Source: Scenedesmus sp. ARA3 (lineage: Eukaryota > Chlorophyta > Chlorophyceae > Sphaeropleales > Scenedesmaceae). From it: a stretch of 64,000 nucleotides of DNA. Shown here piece by piece: positions 22,615 to 33,925 of this stretch. The position numbers and the translations under genes were made by a program. The notes below the pieces were generated by a model. It searched no databases. It worked only from the letters and a program-made list of their open reading frames with translations, and had not been told where the DNA came from. Numbering within the stretch: position 1 is the first letter of the stretch; each line of letters begins with the position of its first letter. The stretch covers positions 428 to 64,427 of the forward strand of contig RWJK01001578.1 of NCBI GenBank assembly GCA_004335835.1, written 5' to 3'.

Positions 22615-25600
22615 TCAGTCCTGCTTCACTGCTGCAAAGATCTGGTACACGAACACGAACGACGCCAGGAAGCCAACCTGCAGGCAGGCAAAGCAGACGC
22701 AAAGGCAGGCAATACAGCAGCAGGCAGAGAGTCAGTGACGCTGATGATGGCAGTAAATGGTGCTGGCCACACAGGCACACACACTTGCGCATAAAGCCAC
22801 AGCTGCCTGACGTGCCGCACTGTCATGCCCACCAGCACGCCCTAGCTGCAAGTTAAGCACGCTACAACTGCGGCCTAGCGTGGCGCATGCAAGTTCAGGC
22901 CCATGCCAAAGACCAGCACGCGAGTGCCCAGGCGCCCGGCTGCTTGCTGCTGCACTAGCTGGACACGCATGTCCTGGAAGACTCTGGCTGTACCTTCACC
23001 CAAAGCCCAGCGGCAAGACATGCAAAACAACACGAAACAAGCAGACGCTGTTCCCCACTGCACCCCGCCGCACGCACCGTGCCCATGGCCGTGTAGAGCC
23101 CCAGGATCATGATTGACATGTAGCTCAGGTAGGTGAGCATGGGCAGGAAGCCGCTGAGGCTGTGCAGGCTGCTGCCCATGAAGCCCACCGCGTACAGCGC
23201 CACGTAGAACGCCACGCTGCCGCCACGGTAGAAGCTCTGCCACCTGCAGCAGTGAGGCAGGCAGGCAGGCAGGCGGGCAGGCAGGTGAGCAGGCAGGAGG
23301 CGGCAGGAGAAAGGCTTAAGTTGATATGATACATGAGAGATACCACAACAACCTGTATGCACACACGGCTCTGCCACCTGCAGTGAGGCAGGCAGGCAGG
23401 GGATGGCAGGCAGGAAACGGCAGTATGGGCTGGGGTTGCATCAGCAGACATGCGCACATGGGGAGGGGCGCAGGGGATGGTGGCTGGTCAGATAGCAGGG
23501 TGGCTACCTACTGCTGCCAATACTAGAACATGCACTGCATGCATCCGCGGCTAGCAGCAGGGCCCTGCCAATGATATGCTGCATGTCCAAGGATGTGACA
23601 AGAACCTAAAACTAGAAATGCATGCAGGACTGCAACTGAAGCCGCCACTGTTGCAAGCCCCAGCAGCATCTCTGACCATACCGCACACTGAGCAGCAAGG
23701 ACACACAGCCCGCTCACGCACCACCACATGTAGTCTTCCGCGCAGAGCTGCACGTAGGTGCACAGCACGGCGATCTCGCAATTGATGATGATGGTGAGCA
23801 GCCCGATGAGGAACACAAAGCCGAAGAGGTAGTAGAAGTAGCCCAGCCACAGGCTGGTCATGGCAAAGTACAGCTCGATGAACATGGTGCCAAACGGCAG
23901 GATGCCTGCGCAGCAGTAGCAGCAGGCAGCAGCGGCGCATGAATGTGCTGATGACGCAAGGACTGTGCAGGTATGTTTAGATACAATGCTCAGAGCAAAG
24001 GGCCCACTGCGGCAAACCCACATGCACACAGCCACTGGCATAGCTGTGCTTGCTGCCATCTAAACCATTCTACAAGGGAGCAGATACGCTAGCAGCTGTG
24101 ATCACATAGCGCCCGCCCCTGCGCCCCGCTCCTGTGCACAGCTGTGTGCATAGCAGCCCCACCACCCCACCCCCACCACCCCACACACAACCGCCTCAAC
24201 CCCAACCGTCTCCCACATCCGCACGCACCTGCGCTGAAGAACAGCAGCACGGGGTGCGCCACCAGCGGCGCCGGGGGGATTTGGCGCGGGATCTGGTTGG
24301 TCTTCACAGGGTAATCCAGGATAGGCAGCCGAGTTGCCATGAAGCCTCCCACAAACGTGAGCGGCACACTGACCAGGAACCAGATGGCCACAATCGTGAA
24401 GTAGATGCCAGCTGGCACAGCCCCCAGGCTGCCTGTGTGCTTCAGTGCGATGTTCAGCACGGTGAAGATCAGCATGACGAGGCCTGGCAGGAAGAGTGAC
24501 ACGTGCAGCGCCACACCAACCCAGCCCTCGTATGTGCGCTCCATGACGCCCCACAGGGCAACAGCAGAGCCGCCGGCCACGAAGGACAGCAGCACGAAGA
24601 GGATGATGGTGGTGGTGAGCAGCGCGCCGCGAGAGGCTGGGGACAGGAAGCCCAGAGTGGCTAGCAGCAGCGTCACTAGCGACACCAGCAGCATCTGCAC
24701 GCCTGAGCCAAACTGCGCAGCAGCACAGGTAGCAGCAGCGGCGGCAGAGGGAACAGCCGGGCAGGACCTAGTCAGCATGCGTCCTGTTTTTTGGCGCTTC
24801 ACCAAAACAGAAACTCTGCAATGATGTGGCAGACACGGCTGCGTAGCTGCTGGTTCAGGGCGTGACACACTGACAGCCCTGCGTAGTGACACTCAAGCCA
24901 GCTGGCTGCCCTGCAACGCCTCTGCGCCGCCTGCCGCTCAGCGCAAAGCCAACTCACGTGCACCGCCAAGCTCTTGCCGCCCGCAGGCGCCCTGAATGCA
25001 TCCCCGGTCAGCAGCTTCCAGCCGGCCTCATCCTTCATGTCTGCGCTGCCATCCACCACCAGCTGCTCATACTTTGCCAGGTCACGCCGCACTGTGCGGA
25101 TCAGGATCATGGCCACGAGTGTCGCCATGACCAGCACGATGAGCAGGCTGTTCATGATGCTGAACCAGTGCACCTTGCCGCCGGGCATGCGCAGGTAAGA
25201 GTCCCAGCGCGAGGCCCACTTAATGTCGGAGACCTGCCAGTACACGTCGTAGGTGTACATGATCTTCTCGCCCTCCTTGACCTCCTGCAATGGGCAAAGG
25301 GGTGTGCCACGCAAACAGGGTGGTAGGTTGATGTATGAAGGGGTTTCATACACAGCACAGCACGGCACATGACAGCAGAGCACAGCCCGGCAACACGCAG
25401 GACAGCACAGCACATCGCACCGACAGTGTGGTAATGCGGCGTGTTGTTTGTGCTGCAGCAGCGAACAGAGCTTTCTTTCAAAGGACATGCGCAGCCCAAC
25501 CCTCAGCAATGCCCTGTATGCAGCTTACGCTGTCATATGCTGTCAGTGGCTGCAAGAAGCAGGACGGAAATCAAGCACGTGTGCGCACCTGTGGTGTGGG

Positions 25601-28163
25601 CACACGGTCGATGTTGTCGCACATGATGTCTTCGATAGGCTTGCCTGCAGTGCGCTTGATGCTGCAGGGGGAGACCTCAAAGCCAACAATCATATACATC
25701 TGGTCTGGCGTGGCTGCAGCAGCAGCGCAGCAGCAACACGCACGCAAGAACGGACGCAACAGCAGCAGTGAGCAATCGAGAGAGAGCAGACCAGCAGCCA
25801 TCACACTTGCTGTATGCACGCAGACATCCACACATCCACAGCCAATACGCTGGTACCCGACCGTGCAGCTGCCACCAACTGCCATCGCTTTTGGCTCAAC
25901 CAAGCTGCCCTGTGTTGCCACAAACTAAATACCTGCTCTGCTGACGCGCCTGCTGCTTGTGGTGTTGCTGTCGGAGCAATTCCGCCGCCCTGCCGCATGC
26001 CACGGCGCAACCGCCCAGCTGGTGCACCACCTGCCAGAGCAACCGGCTTTGTGTCATCCCTGCTAGCTGGCAAACATCCCTGCCTCGCACCCACACCTGG
26101 GTCATCCTTCTTCTCCTTATCATCTGCCTTCTTCTCATCAGCCGCCAGCTGCCTGCCGCTGCTGCTGCCGCCCAGCGCTGCCTCGCTCGCGCCCGCCGCC
26201 AGCAGCTGCTTGCGCGACAGCAGCATGCGCCGCGCATCGATGTTGTCCAGCACGGCAGCATCCTTGAAGCCCTGGCGCGCGCGCATGTACTCGCCGTGTG
26301 TGGGGTGCACGAGGATGTTGAACTGCAGGTGGTTGAACACGTAGAACTTGCCATCCTCCTCATAGCCCAGCTCAAACCCGGGCCGCACAAACTCCTGGTT
26401 CTGTTGACCATTGTTGAAAGTTGGTGGGAAGTGAGGGAAAGGCAAGAAGCAGGAAGAATGCAGGCAGCAGCGACAGCAGGAACGGCAGAGAATGAGCCAA
26501 GCCACAGGCAGGAGATGCTGGGCGGACAGGTCCCTGCTGCTTTCAACTGTGGCCGCACACGCAGATAGTCGTGCACGCGTCCTGCAACCGCATGAGGCAG
26601 CAAGGTGTTTGAAAAGCTGAGCTGACCGGCATGCTGGGTGATGTGCTGTGTGTATCCCTCTGCTGCTGAGCTGCCACACAATGCTGTGCATGCTGCGTAA
26701 ATGTAGCGTCTGCTGTGCCCTGCTGCCGCAACCAGTTGGTCAACTGCTAGCCGGCCCAGCTGCAGGCGCCAGTGCCAAAACTGCTGCGCCTGCATTTGCG
26801 GCAGCTGCCTCTCTAGCCGCTGCTGCCGCTTTGCAACTGCTGCTGCTGCGTGGTGCTGCTGACCTTGTCCAGCAGGTCCTGCGCTGTGACTGGCAGGTTG
26901 TCCAGCACCATGTTGATGCGGTACTTTTGGGTGATCAGCATCTGCAGCTTCTGCAGCATCATGAATAAACAACACACGAATGTGTGCATGCAGGTGAGAG
27001 GTGACACGGTGACACAAGCAGCTGCTGCACGTCACAAGCATTGCCGAATGACCCAATATGGGGGCTACTAGCAGTGCCGGCTGCTGGGGAGCCTGTTGCA
27101 AACAGCCGGCGCCAGGTGCCGAATACACAGCCACTGATGAAACTGATGAAACTCATGTACGCCTGGCAGTGTCGAGCATGACATATATGCTTCCGCTGCA
27201 GCTGCTGCTGGCCCCGCACCTTCACATCCTTGCCATCCAGAGGCCCATAGAAGCCTTTCGGCGAGCATGCGTCCTTGCCCTTCTCTTGCCTCTGCAGTCA
27301 TACAGCAGGCAGCCAGCAATGAACAGGAGGTGGCAGCATGCTAGGTATCTTTCTCCTGGCAGCCTGTTGCTCGAGAATTTTTCCGCTGTACGAGCGAGCA
27401 GCTGCCCGCAGCAGTCCTGCAAGCAGATGTGAGGTCTCACTGGGCCATACGTAGCCAGTGAAGCGCTGGTATACTCTGCTACTGCTACTGTTGTTGCTGT
27501 GCATGGTGCTACAGCTGCTGTTGCTGCTGCATGACTCGTGCGCACCATGATAGTGAAGTTGTACTGGCTGTTCAAGAGCTTGATGCCCATGATGACTGTG
27601 CCCAGGTTTGCTGCGTTGCCTGCCCTGTGCACGCCCTCCACAGGCTTGCAGAACGGCATGGAGTAGTACTCATATGGCAGGTCAGTCTCAAAGGACGTCA
27701 ACGAGTTGACCTGGGCTGTAAGCATCAGCAACATCAGCAGCAGCGGCAGCAACAGTGCGATGCACAAGGTCAACACAAGCCCTGCAACGTGTGCAGCAAG
27801 TGCCAGACCTTCAACATGCGATATGATCTGCTTCCAGGACGCTCTGTTGACTGGCAAGGCTCCATTCGAGCAGGTAACAGCAATCAGTTGCCTGCAAGTC
27901 CTGCCAGACAGCCCACTCACCAGAGATGGTGCCACCTGGATAAAACTCCTGCAAAAAACGATAGCAACAAAACGAGGCATATTAGTATGTTTGTGTGCAG
28001 GCCTACACCGGCAGGAACGACCATTGCTCCCACAGTCTTTCTACGCTGAATCGAAGACCAGCACCTGGGGGTACGTTCCAGGGACGTAGTAAGAGTATGA
28101 TCCTGAGATCAGAAGACACACAGCAACTGCAGCTGCTAAGCTGCAGCGCAGTGGGGGCGCCAT
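22615..28163 (-). CDS. Transmembrane 9 superfamily (EMP70/TM9SF2-4 type) endomembrane protein
   Basis: Nine-helix Golgi/endosome protein. Exons right to left: 28163-28065, 27948-27921, 27715-27546, 27291-27220, 26950-26864, 26400-26097, 25704-25589, 25284-24958, 24712-24229, 23905-23722, 23243-23078, 22677-22615; all phases agree, about 699 residues. A signal peptide (residues 1-23) is followed by YYVPGTYPQ and VNSLTSFETDLPYEYYSMPF, then YRINMVLDNLP, DIKWASRWDSYLRMPGGKVHWFSIMNS, VRRDLAKYEQL and GWKLLTGDAFR. The membrane part includes LSPASRGALLTT, YPVKTNQIPRQIP, GILPFGTMFIELYF and CAEDYMWWWQSFYRGG. The C-terminus is VYQIFAAVKQD, like the KxD Golgi-retention tail of the family. A charged Ala/Lys/Asp-rich lumenal stretch (encoded near 26100-26260) follows FNHLQFNILVHP and is an insertion compared with animal TM9SF4. 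The start codon is the first ATG before the hydrophobic signal. Confidence 0.93.
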
Positions 28164-28765
28164 GGTGATGTTGCTGTCCACCTCTTCGCTGCAGCACCAC
28201 TGAGCAGCAGCACAGAAAACTAAACTACAAAGCGATGCACCGGCGCGGGATGCCAGGCTTGGTTCAAAGCACACATGTCATTTGTGAGCTGGGTCCAGGG
28301 TCCCAGTGTCGAGCCCTAGTGCGCGCGACATCCGTACCTTGCCGGGTGCCTCACTGTTGTACGATTTGCCAATAAGAAACATCTGACTGTTTGCATCGTG
28401 CCAAGGCGTGTGTTGTGGACCTGCTCGTGTGGAGGACACCCTGGCAGTTTGTGGTCAGCAGCAGCAGCACCATCACCACCAGCAGTAGGGGGTGCTGCCA
28501 CCAACAGGTCGAGGCTCCATGGCGCTGGCTGGCACACGAATTGGTGCTCCAGGTTTGTGATGTTGCCCAATGTCGGGGTAAAGAGCCAGTTTCATGACAG
28601 CCAACAGTGCATACGACCGCACGGTGTAGCTGAACCAGACAACCAGCTTGCATCCAGAGCTGTTTGGAGTTTGTAAAGAAACTCATTTTGACAGTCAGGT
28701 GTGTGTCTTGATGTTGCTTTGTCCCATTTCACACCGCAGGCGCCTGCAGTACCAGCAACGCTGCA
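28164..28765. promoter_or_regulatory. Divergent promoter region between TM9SF and the plastid-protein gene
   Basis: About 600 bases between two divergent start codons. Open frames here are short and show no recognisable domain. The interval should hold both 5' UTRs and promoters; no element was recognised. Confidence 0.45.
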
Positions 28766-28820
28766 ATGGCTGGCGTTCATGGGCTGCGCCCTTGCACACT
28801 ATACACACCATGCAGCCCAG

Positions 28821-28852
<32 letters not shown>

Positions 28853-29870
28853 CTCATAGGTCAGCTAGGTCAACGCAGCAGCTTGCGGCTGCGGCAAAGG
28901 CCTGTAGCGTATGCAGCTTCCAGCGATATGCCGGGCAGCAGCAGCAATGGCGGGCGGCCTGGCGGTGGCAGCAGCGGCGGCGCTGGGCGCAGTCGAAAGA
29001 CAGGCAAAGCACGGAAACCTGGCCTGTTTGAGATTAAAGTGGTGAGCTCATGCTGCTCAGTTATGCTGTTTTGATGCTGAGGCAAGTAAGGCAACCTCCG
29101 CAGCATGGCAACCAGCAGCAGCTGGGCTTCAGCTGAACTCTCTGGCTTGCTTGTGTTGCAGGTGACACCACCACCTCGGTCGCTAGGCATCTACGCACTG
29201 CCGCCCATGACTCACAACGGAGAGGAGGTAGGTGACACAACCTGGCACTTGTGCCAGCAGCAGCACCAGCAGCGGCAGCGGCAGCAGAAGCAGCAGCAGT
29301 GCCACTCCTGCGAGCGGCCAGTGCAGTGCTGCTGGCTGCTGTAGGAGCTCTGCGTGGAGGCAGCCTCACTGTGTGGTGTCTTGTGGCATGATAGCAGCTG
29401 CTGGACTACCAGCAGGTGGCAGAGTGATGCCATGCAGTGCCGCTGCAACCTTGTTGAGGTCGTGACAGTGCTTTGATGGGTACGATGAGTGCGTTGTGAT
29501 GATGATGAGTGCGTTGATGCTGCATGGTGGCTGGACATGGTGCCTTGACAAACTGGCGCTCCATGCTCCTCTGCCTGCTATGTCACCGGCAGATTGAGAT
29601 TGAGGGACAGGGCTACGTTGTGACTCGGCTGGAGCTCACTTTCAAGGTACGGGGTGGGCCTGGATTGCGAAGGCAATGCTGTCATTTGCATGGCGAACGA
29701 CTTGCAAGAACCAGCATTGTCGCTGCAGCAAGCAGTTGTCAGGCAGCATGTTCTGAGCCTGTATGATTGCGGGTGGCTGCTGGTGGCTGGTGGCTGGTGG
29801 CTGACCAGCTGTCAGCTGTTTGTTGTGCTTGTCCTGCTGGCCTTCTGGCACTGTCACCTACTCACTACAA

Positions 29871-29903
<33 letters not shown>

Positions 29904-30055
29904 GCTGCTGCCATCAGCTGGTGAAGGGCCGCTACGTGCGCGACCACAGCAGGCTGGAGGTGCAGCCCACGGGCCGCTACTTCCTCAACATGATGCTGGA
30001 CAACCTCATCCACGGCACATACGTGGGGCCAGCAGATTGCGGGCAGCAGGACTGA
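28766..30055 (+). CDS. Conserved green-lineage protein of unknown function, probably plastid-targeted
   Basis: Function not known. Exons 28766-29041, 29162-29227, 29593-29646 and 29918-30055 join to 177 residues. The first 45 or so residues are Ser/Gln/Leu/Arg-rich without acidic residues and end at RPVAYAAS, which looks like an algal chloroplast transit peptide. A short basic linker (GRSRKTGKARKPGLFE) follows. The conserved core is VTPPPRSLGIYALPP, then an acidic turn, GYVVTRLELTFK and VKGRYVRDHSRLEVQPTGRY, a pattern I associate with small uncharacterised plastid proteins of plants and algae. The (CTG)n tract before exon 4 lies directly at the acceptor. Confidence 0.75.
29873..29917 (+). repeat. 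(CTG)n tract at a 3' splice site
   Basis: About ten CTG units lie in the last 45 bases of the third intron of the plastid-protein gene and run up to the acceptor GCCATCAG. They replace an ordinary pyrimidine tract. Confidence 0.7.
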
Positions 30056-30128
30056 TGCCGCTGTTGTGTGTTGCTGCTGCGTGTTGGTGCTGCTGGTATT
30101 GTAGTGGCTGCCTGGGCCAGCAGGCGTT

Positions 30129-30133
30129 TGTAA
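30129..30133 (+). terminator. Poly(A) signal TGTAA for the plastid-protein gene
   Basis: About 75 bases after the stop codon at 30055, the typical position in green algae. Confidence 0.6.
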
Positions 30134-31084
30134 TGAACTTGCAGGATTGAGTGTGTTTCAGTGTATGTGTTTCAGCGAGTGGTGCTGGTCAGTGTACATC
30201 TCATGCTGCTCAGGCTGGGTGACGTGCAGCAGCAAAGCAACTGAGTAACAGTGAAGAATTAGACACAAGGCAGCTTTCACAGATGCTGGTGATAGAAGTA
30301 CTTCAGGTGGTGCTGATCATGCATACTCTGCTGTAAAGGAAGAGTTTGCATTTTACAACATGTAAGCAGGACTTAAGCTGGCTCTGCTGTGAGTGCTGAT
30401 GTCCAATGAGGGCTACTGGTAGGCTTGTTACCTGCGTCTCTTGAGCTTGTTGCACCATGTGGTTTTTGTCTGGGCAAGCGTTCAACTGCTTCAGCCATGA
30501 GATGTAGTTGTCAGGAGGGCAAACTTGTCAATGCGGCAAGGTGGGCTCTGAGGTGAAGGCTGCCATAACACAGCTACAGCACATGCAGGTGGTGCTGGCA
30601 GTGATGTCAGCATCAAGCATGGCCAGCTACTGTTTGTGCAGGCGTTGTGCCAACAGCACAGTTGGTGCACCCTGTGCGTGGAAAGAGTGAGTTGTGGTCT
30701 TGTGGTTTGTTGTTGTTTGGCAGGATGGCTTGTGGCTGACATTTAGGTGCTGGTGTTTGATGTTGAGTGGCATGCCTGCGGAAGTCCTGTATTTTGCTTT
30801 TGATTCTGGCTGTGGGATTGCAATGCTTGCTTCGCCCAGCAAGTCTGCTGCGTGGCTCTGTACGCATAGTGACGTGTCTTGCTGGCAGGAGCACTTGCGT
30901 ATTGGTGCTGCCGCATGTTGCTCAGGTTTGGTGTTTGGTTTAGTGTTGCTCAGATTTTGTGAAACTTTGTTGAACTGCTGCCACCTCCTGAAGCGTCGCG
31001 CAGACTGCTGACTGGCAAGCAGAAACTGGAGTTCATGTTCTATGTTCAGTCATTGATGCTGGCAGGGTGCTACCCGTTGGTAGC

Positions 31085-31196
31085 GGGGTTCTATCTGGGC
31101 ATGCAACCACTGCATTGGCTGCACTAGTGTTGCGTTGATCGGGGTCCTATCTGGGCATGCAACCATTGCATTGGCTGCACTGGTGTTGCGTTGATC
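31085..31196. repeat. 56-base tandem duplication
   Basis: Copies 31085-31140 and 31141-31196 differ at three positions (about 53/56 identical), indicating a fairly recent duplication. Confidence 0.9.
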
Positions 31197-31456
31197 ATCT
31201 CCTGTACCTGTTTGCACTACTTGTGCACTGTTTCTCGAGGGATTTTTTGGTGCACCTGGTACAGTTTCGGCTGAAGTTGAACCCGCCAGTACGCAGGGTG
31301 TAGTTCACATCAATGCATGCACAGGATCTTTCACCAGTTTTAGGGTTGACAACTCGGACTTGGTGTAGGCAATTTCGGTGCATGCAGGCACATCTGGTCT
31401 CACAGCTTTCATTGTGCAATGCACTGTGGGAAGTCTATGTGACGCACGGTCTTTTT

Positions 31457-31516
31457 CAGGCAGGGTTTGGGTGTGTGCACGTGTGTCAGGCAGGGTTTGG
31501 GTGTGTGCACGTGTGG
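31457..31516. repeat. 30-base tandem duplication
   Basis: Copies 31457-31486 and 31487-31516 differ only at the last base. The unit is GT-rich with the core GGGTTTGGGTGTGTGCACGT. Confidence 0.9.
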
Positions 31517-31776
31517 CAGGCATGTAACAGAGTTGATCATCAACAGGAAACCTTTCTTAGCAGACTGGTCAACCTTCTCTTCCCAGGAGCGGTCTTGGAT
31601 ATCGACAGACACAACTCAAGCACAAAACATACAGGGCTTGCTGCTTCACTGGGCTCCGCCTGCTCCACTGCTCGTCGTTTCAAGGGCTGCAAGTGTATAC
31701 CTGCATTACATATACAGGAACATCATACTGGTCGATTATCCTGCAACGCGACGGATCACATCTGTAGTGGGCACCT

Positions 31777-32958
31777 ATGAGCATGTATCCCGCACTTCCC
31801 GGCGATCCTCCTCGCTATGGGTACCCCAACCAAAGCAGTGGCAATAGCGGGCCTCCACCCTCGTATCCACCAGCTCAGCAGCAGCTTGCGCGCCAGGCGT
31901 CATTGGAGCACAGCCCTTGGGGCACAGAAACCAACAGCACACTGCGAGTGAAGATTGCAGACGACTACAAGCTGGCACCACCAGTGAGTGCTTGAGGTGG
32001 ATCACCGTATGATCTCTCAAGCAGCAGCAAGCGCAGCAGCAGCAGCAGCACGGCATGCGTGCACGCCAGTAACTGCTGCATGCTGTTGACCTCATCTGTA
32101 TGCTGCGCTGCTGCACTGCATGCCAGGTGCCCATGCCCCCAGCACTGGCAGCTTCCAGCAGACCCCAGCAAGACTTTGATTACGAGTACGAGCGCCAGGT
32201 CATGTCGGCTGACGCGTCAACCTCAATAGACTCTTTCCTGGCCAAGTCAGAGGTGTGGATATGGCAAAAGTCTGGCAGCTGTGATCAAGTGCAATGCTTG
32301 CCCATAATTTTCTTCCTGCTGTTTGAGGCAGTAGATGTGCAGTTGATGACAAACAGCATGGATACAGGGCACATTCACCCGCAGCAGTGCAAGCAGCAGC
32401 ACCTGTCATCATCAGCATGCAATTCCATCCATGGCTCACATGTGTGGGTAACCAAACCCGCATTATTGGATAATGTTGGCTGGTAAACTTGAAACACATG
32501 CTGCCTGTGGTTTGACTATCGGCGTTTGCAGGACACATTCTACGAGAGCACCAAGGCCAGCAAGTTCACGCACGCAGGCTTCAGCCCAGCAGTAGTCAAC
32601 CTAGCGCTGGCGTACCATGCAGCAGAGCGGGGCGATGACAGCCAGGTGGGAGCTGCGTACTGCTGGAGCAGCAGCAGGTTGCACAGCAGCAGCAGGCTAG
32701 CTTGGCAAACAAAATAACAGATCGCACACAGTTGACATGCGTGGTTTTAGGCAGTACAACTGAGCAATGAATGCTGACTGCGTGTTGCATGCTGACGTGT
32801 GGCGCGCTTGCGCTTGGTTGCAGATCCTGGCGTTCTGTGAGAATTTCAAGACGCTGACACAGGAGATGGCCTTCAGTCCCGCACTGGCAGCAGGCGCGCT
32901 GGTGAAGAGCAAAAACGACCTGGCAGCAGCAGCAAACCTCATCACAGAGCTGAGCTGA
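31777..32958 (+). CDS. Small protein with Pro-rich N-terminus and UBA-like helical C-terminus
   Basis: Function not known. Exons 31777-31983, 32127-32252, 32532-32645 and 32824-32958 join in phase to 193 residues. Residues 1-40 are Pro/Tyr/Gln-rich (PGDPPRYGYPNQ, PPPSYPPAQQQ), a style common in adaptor proteins with PY-like motifs. The C-terminal 75 residues form short helices with the repeated pattern FSPAVVNLALAYHAAERGDD and FSPALAAGALVKSKNDLAAA. Each resembles a UBA domain, and the tandem arrangement recalls the overlapping UBA pair of UBAP1; this is inference. The gene converges on PME-1. Confidence 0.72.
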
Positions 32959-33425
32959 CACACCCACTTTCCTGTTGGTCTGACGTCGCCAGCTACTAGC
33001 CTTGCATCCTATGCAGGTGCATATGAGGACGCAGCGATGTAGGCAGCAGTCTGACTAGGTCCGCGCGCGTCCTGCTGAAACATGCAGGCGGATGGGTTGC
33101 ATCCTGTACATTATGCACAACCGACTGGTGCGCCAGATGTGTCATGCTGGCTGTGTTTATGTCGTGCGGTGCAAGTCTGTGCACTATAAAGAGTTGCAGC
33201 GTGCATGCACTATTGGTGGAGTGCATGCCTTTCAGTGCAGGCGCTGCAGGCCATACTGAGGTTGTCGTTGTGCTGTTTGCATTGACTCATAACGCACGGG
33301 GACAATGGCGGGCAAGTGGTGCCTGGATTATGGCGCCGCATGAAATGCATACCTGCCTCTACATGGTGCAAAGCGCAAGTCAAAGGAGTGATGCTGCATC
33401 GGCGTGTCACACCCAGCTCATAATA

Positions 33426-33440
33426 TGTAACACTCTGTAA
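33426..33440 (+). terminator. Double TGTAA poly(A) signal
   Basis: Two TGTAA motifs ten bases apart, about 470 bases after the UBA-like gene's stop codon. Confidence 0.55.
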
Positions 33441-33716
33441 CCGTAACCTCAAGTCTTTTGCTGGCGACAGGCAGTCTGCTGCAGGGCATCAGACAAGGAT
33501 GCATCATTGCTTGCTGGTCAAAATTGCTTGCTGGTGAAACCGTGCTGCAGCGCACAGGCCCGTACATGCGCTCACAGAAGCAGCACAAATTGGTGCAACA
33601 GTGCCAGTCCGACAGCACGTACCATACGCGCAGGTGTGACATGTGCAGGAGACACCCGGCTAGTGTACACGAAAGATAGATCATCCACGGAGAGCTTGAG
33701 CTGACACGCTCCGGTT

Positions 33717-33721
33717 TTACA
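33717..33721 (-). terminator. Poly(A) signal TGTAA for PME-1
   Basis: TTACA on the plus strand, about 205 bases after the PME-1 stop codon. Confidence 0.55.
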
Positions 33722-33925
33722 TTTGTGGCACATCACACCTGCACAAATACACCGACCAGCCACTAGTGCTTCGACACTTCACATGCCAAAAGTGCTCAAT
33801 TGCAAGCATGACACATGGTCGATACAGCGCCTGTTGCACCTAGCAACATGCACACTCTCCAGAACTGTACACCTGTCACCCATCCTGCCAGTCTTTCCAA
33901 AAGCCACTGCCCGCTGCTGCCGCTG

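Larger units (their letters stand above)
30056..31776. other. 3' UTR and intergenic region with two tandem repeats
   Basis: TGTAA at 30129-30133 is a likely poly(A) signal for the preceding gene. The rest contains a 56-base tandem duplication, a 30-base tandem duplication and a Cys-rich open frame on the minus strand (31195-31419, with CACIDVNYTLRTGGFNFSR). That frame resembles a secreted-protein fragment but has no supported exon context. No gene is called. Confidence 0.45.
32959..33925. other. Convergent 3' UTR interval between the UBA-like gene and PME-1
   Basis: TGTAA at 33426-33430 and again at 33436-33440 suits the plus-strand gene; TTACA at 33717-33721 suits PME-1 on the minus strand. 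No coding sequence is supported. Confidence 0.55.

Noticed and set aside
31457..31516. Short direct repeats as a CRISPR-like array
   Set aside because: Only two adjoining copies without spacers, in a eukaryotic nuclear context.
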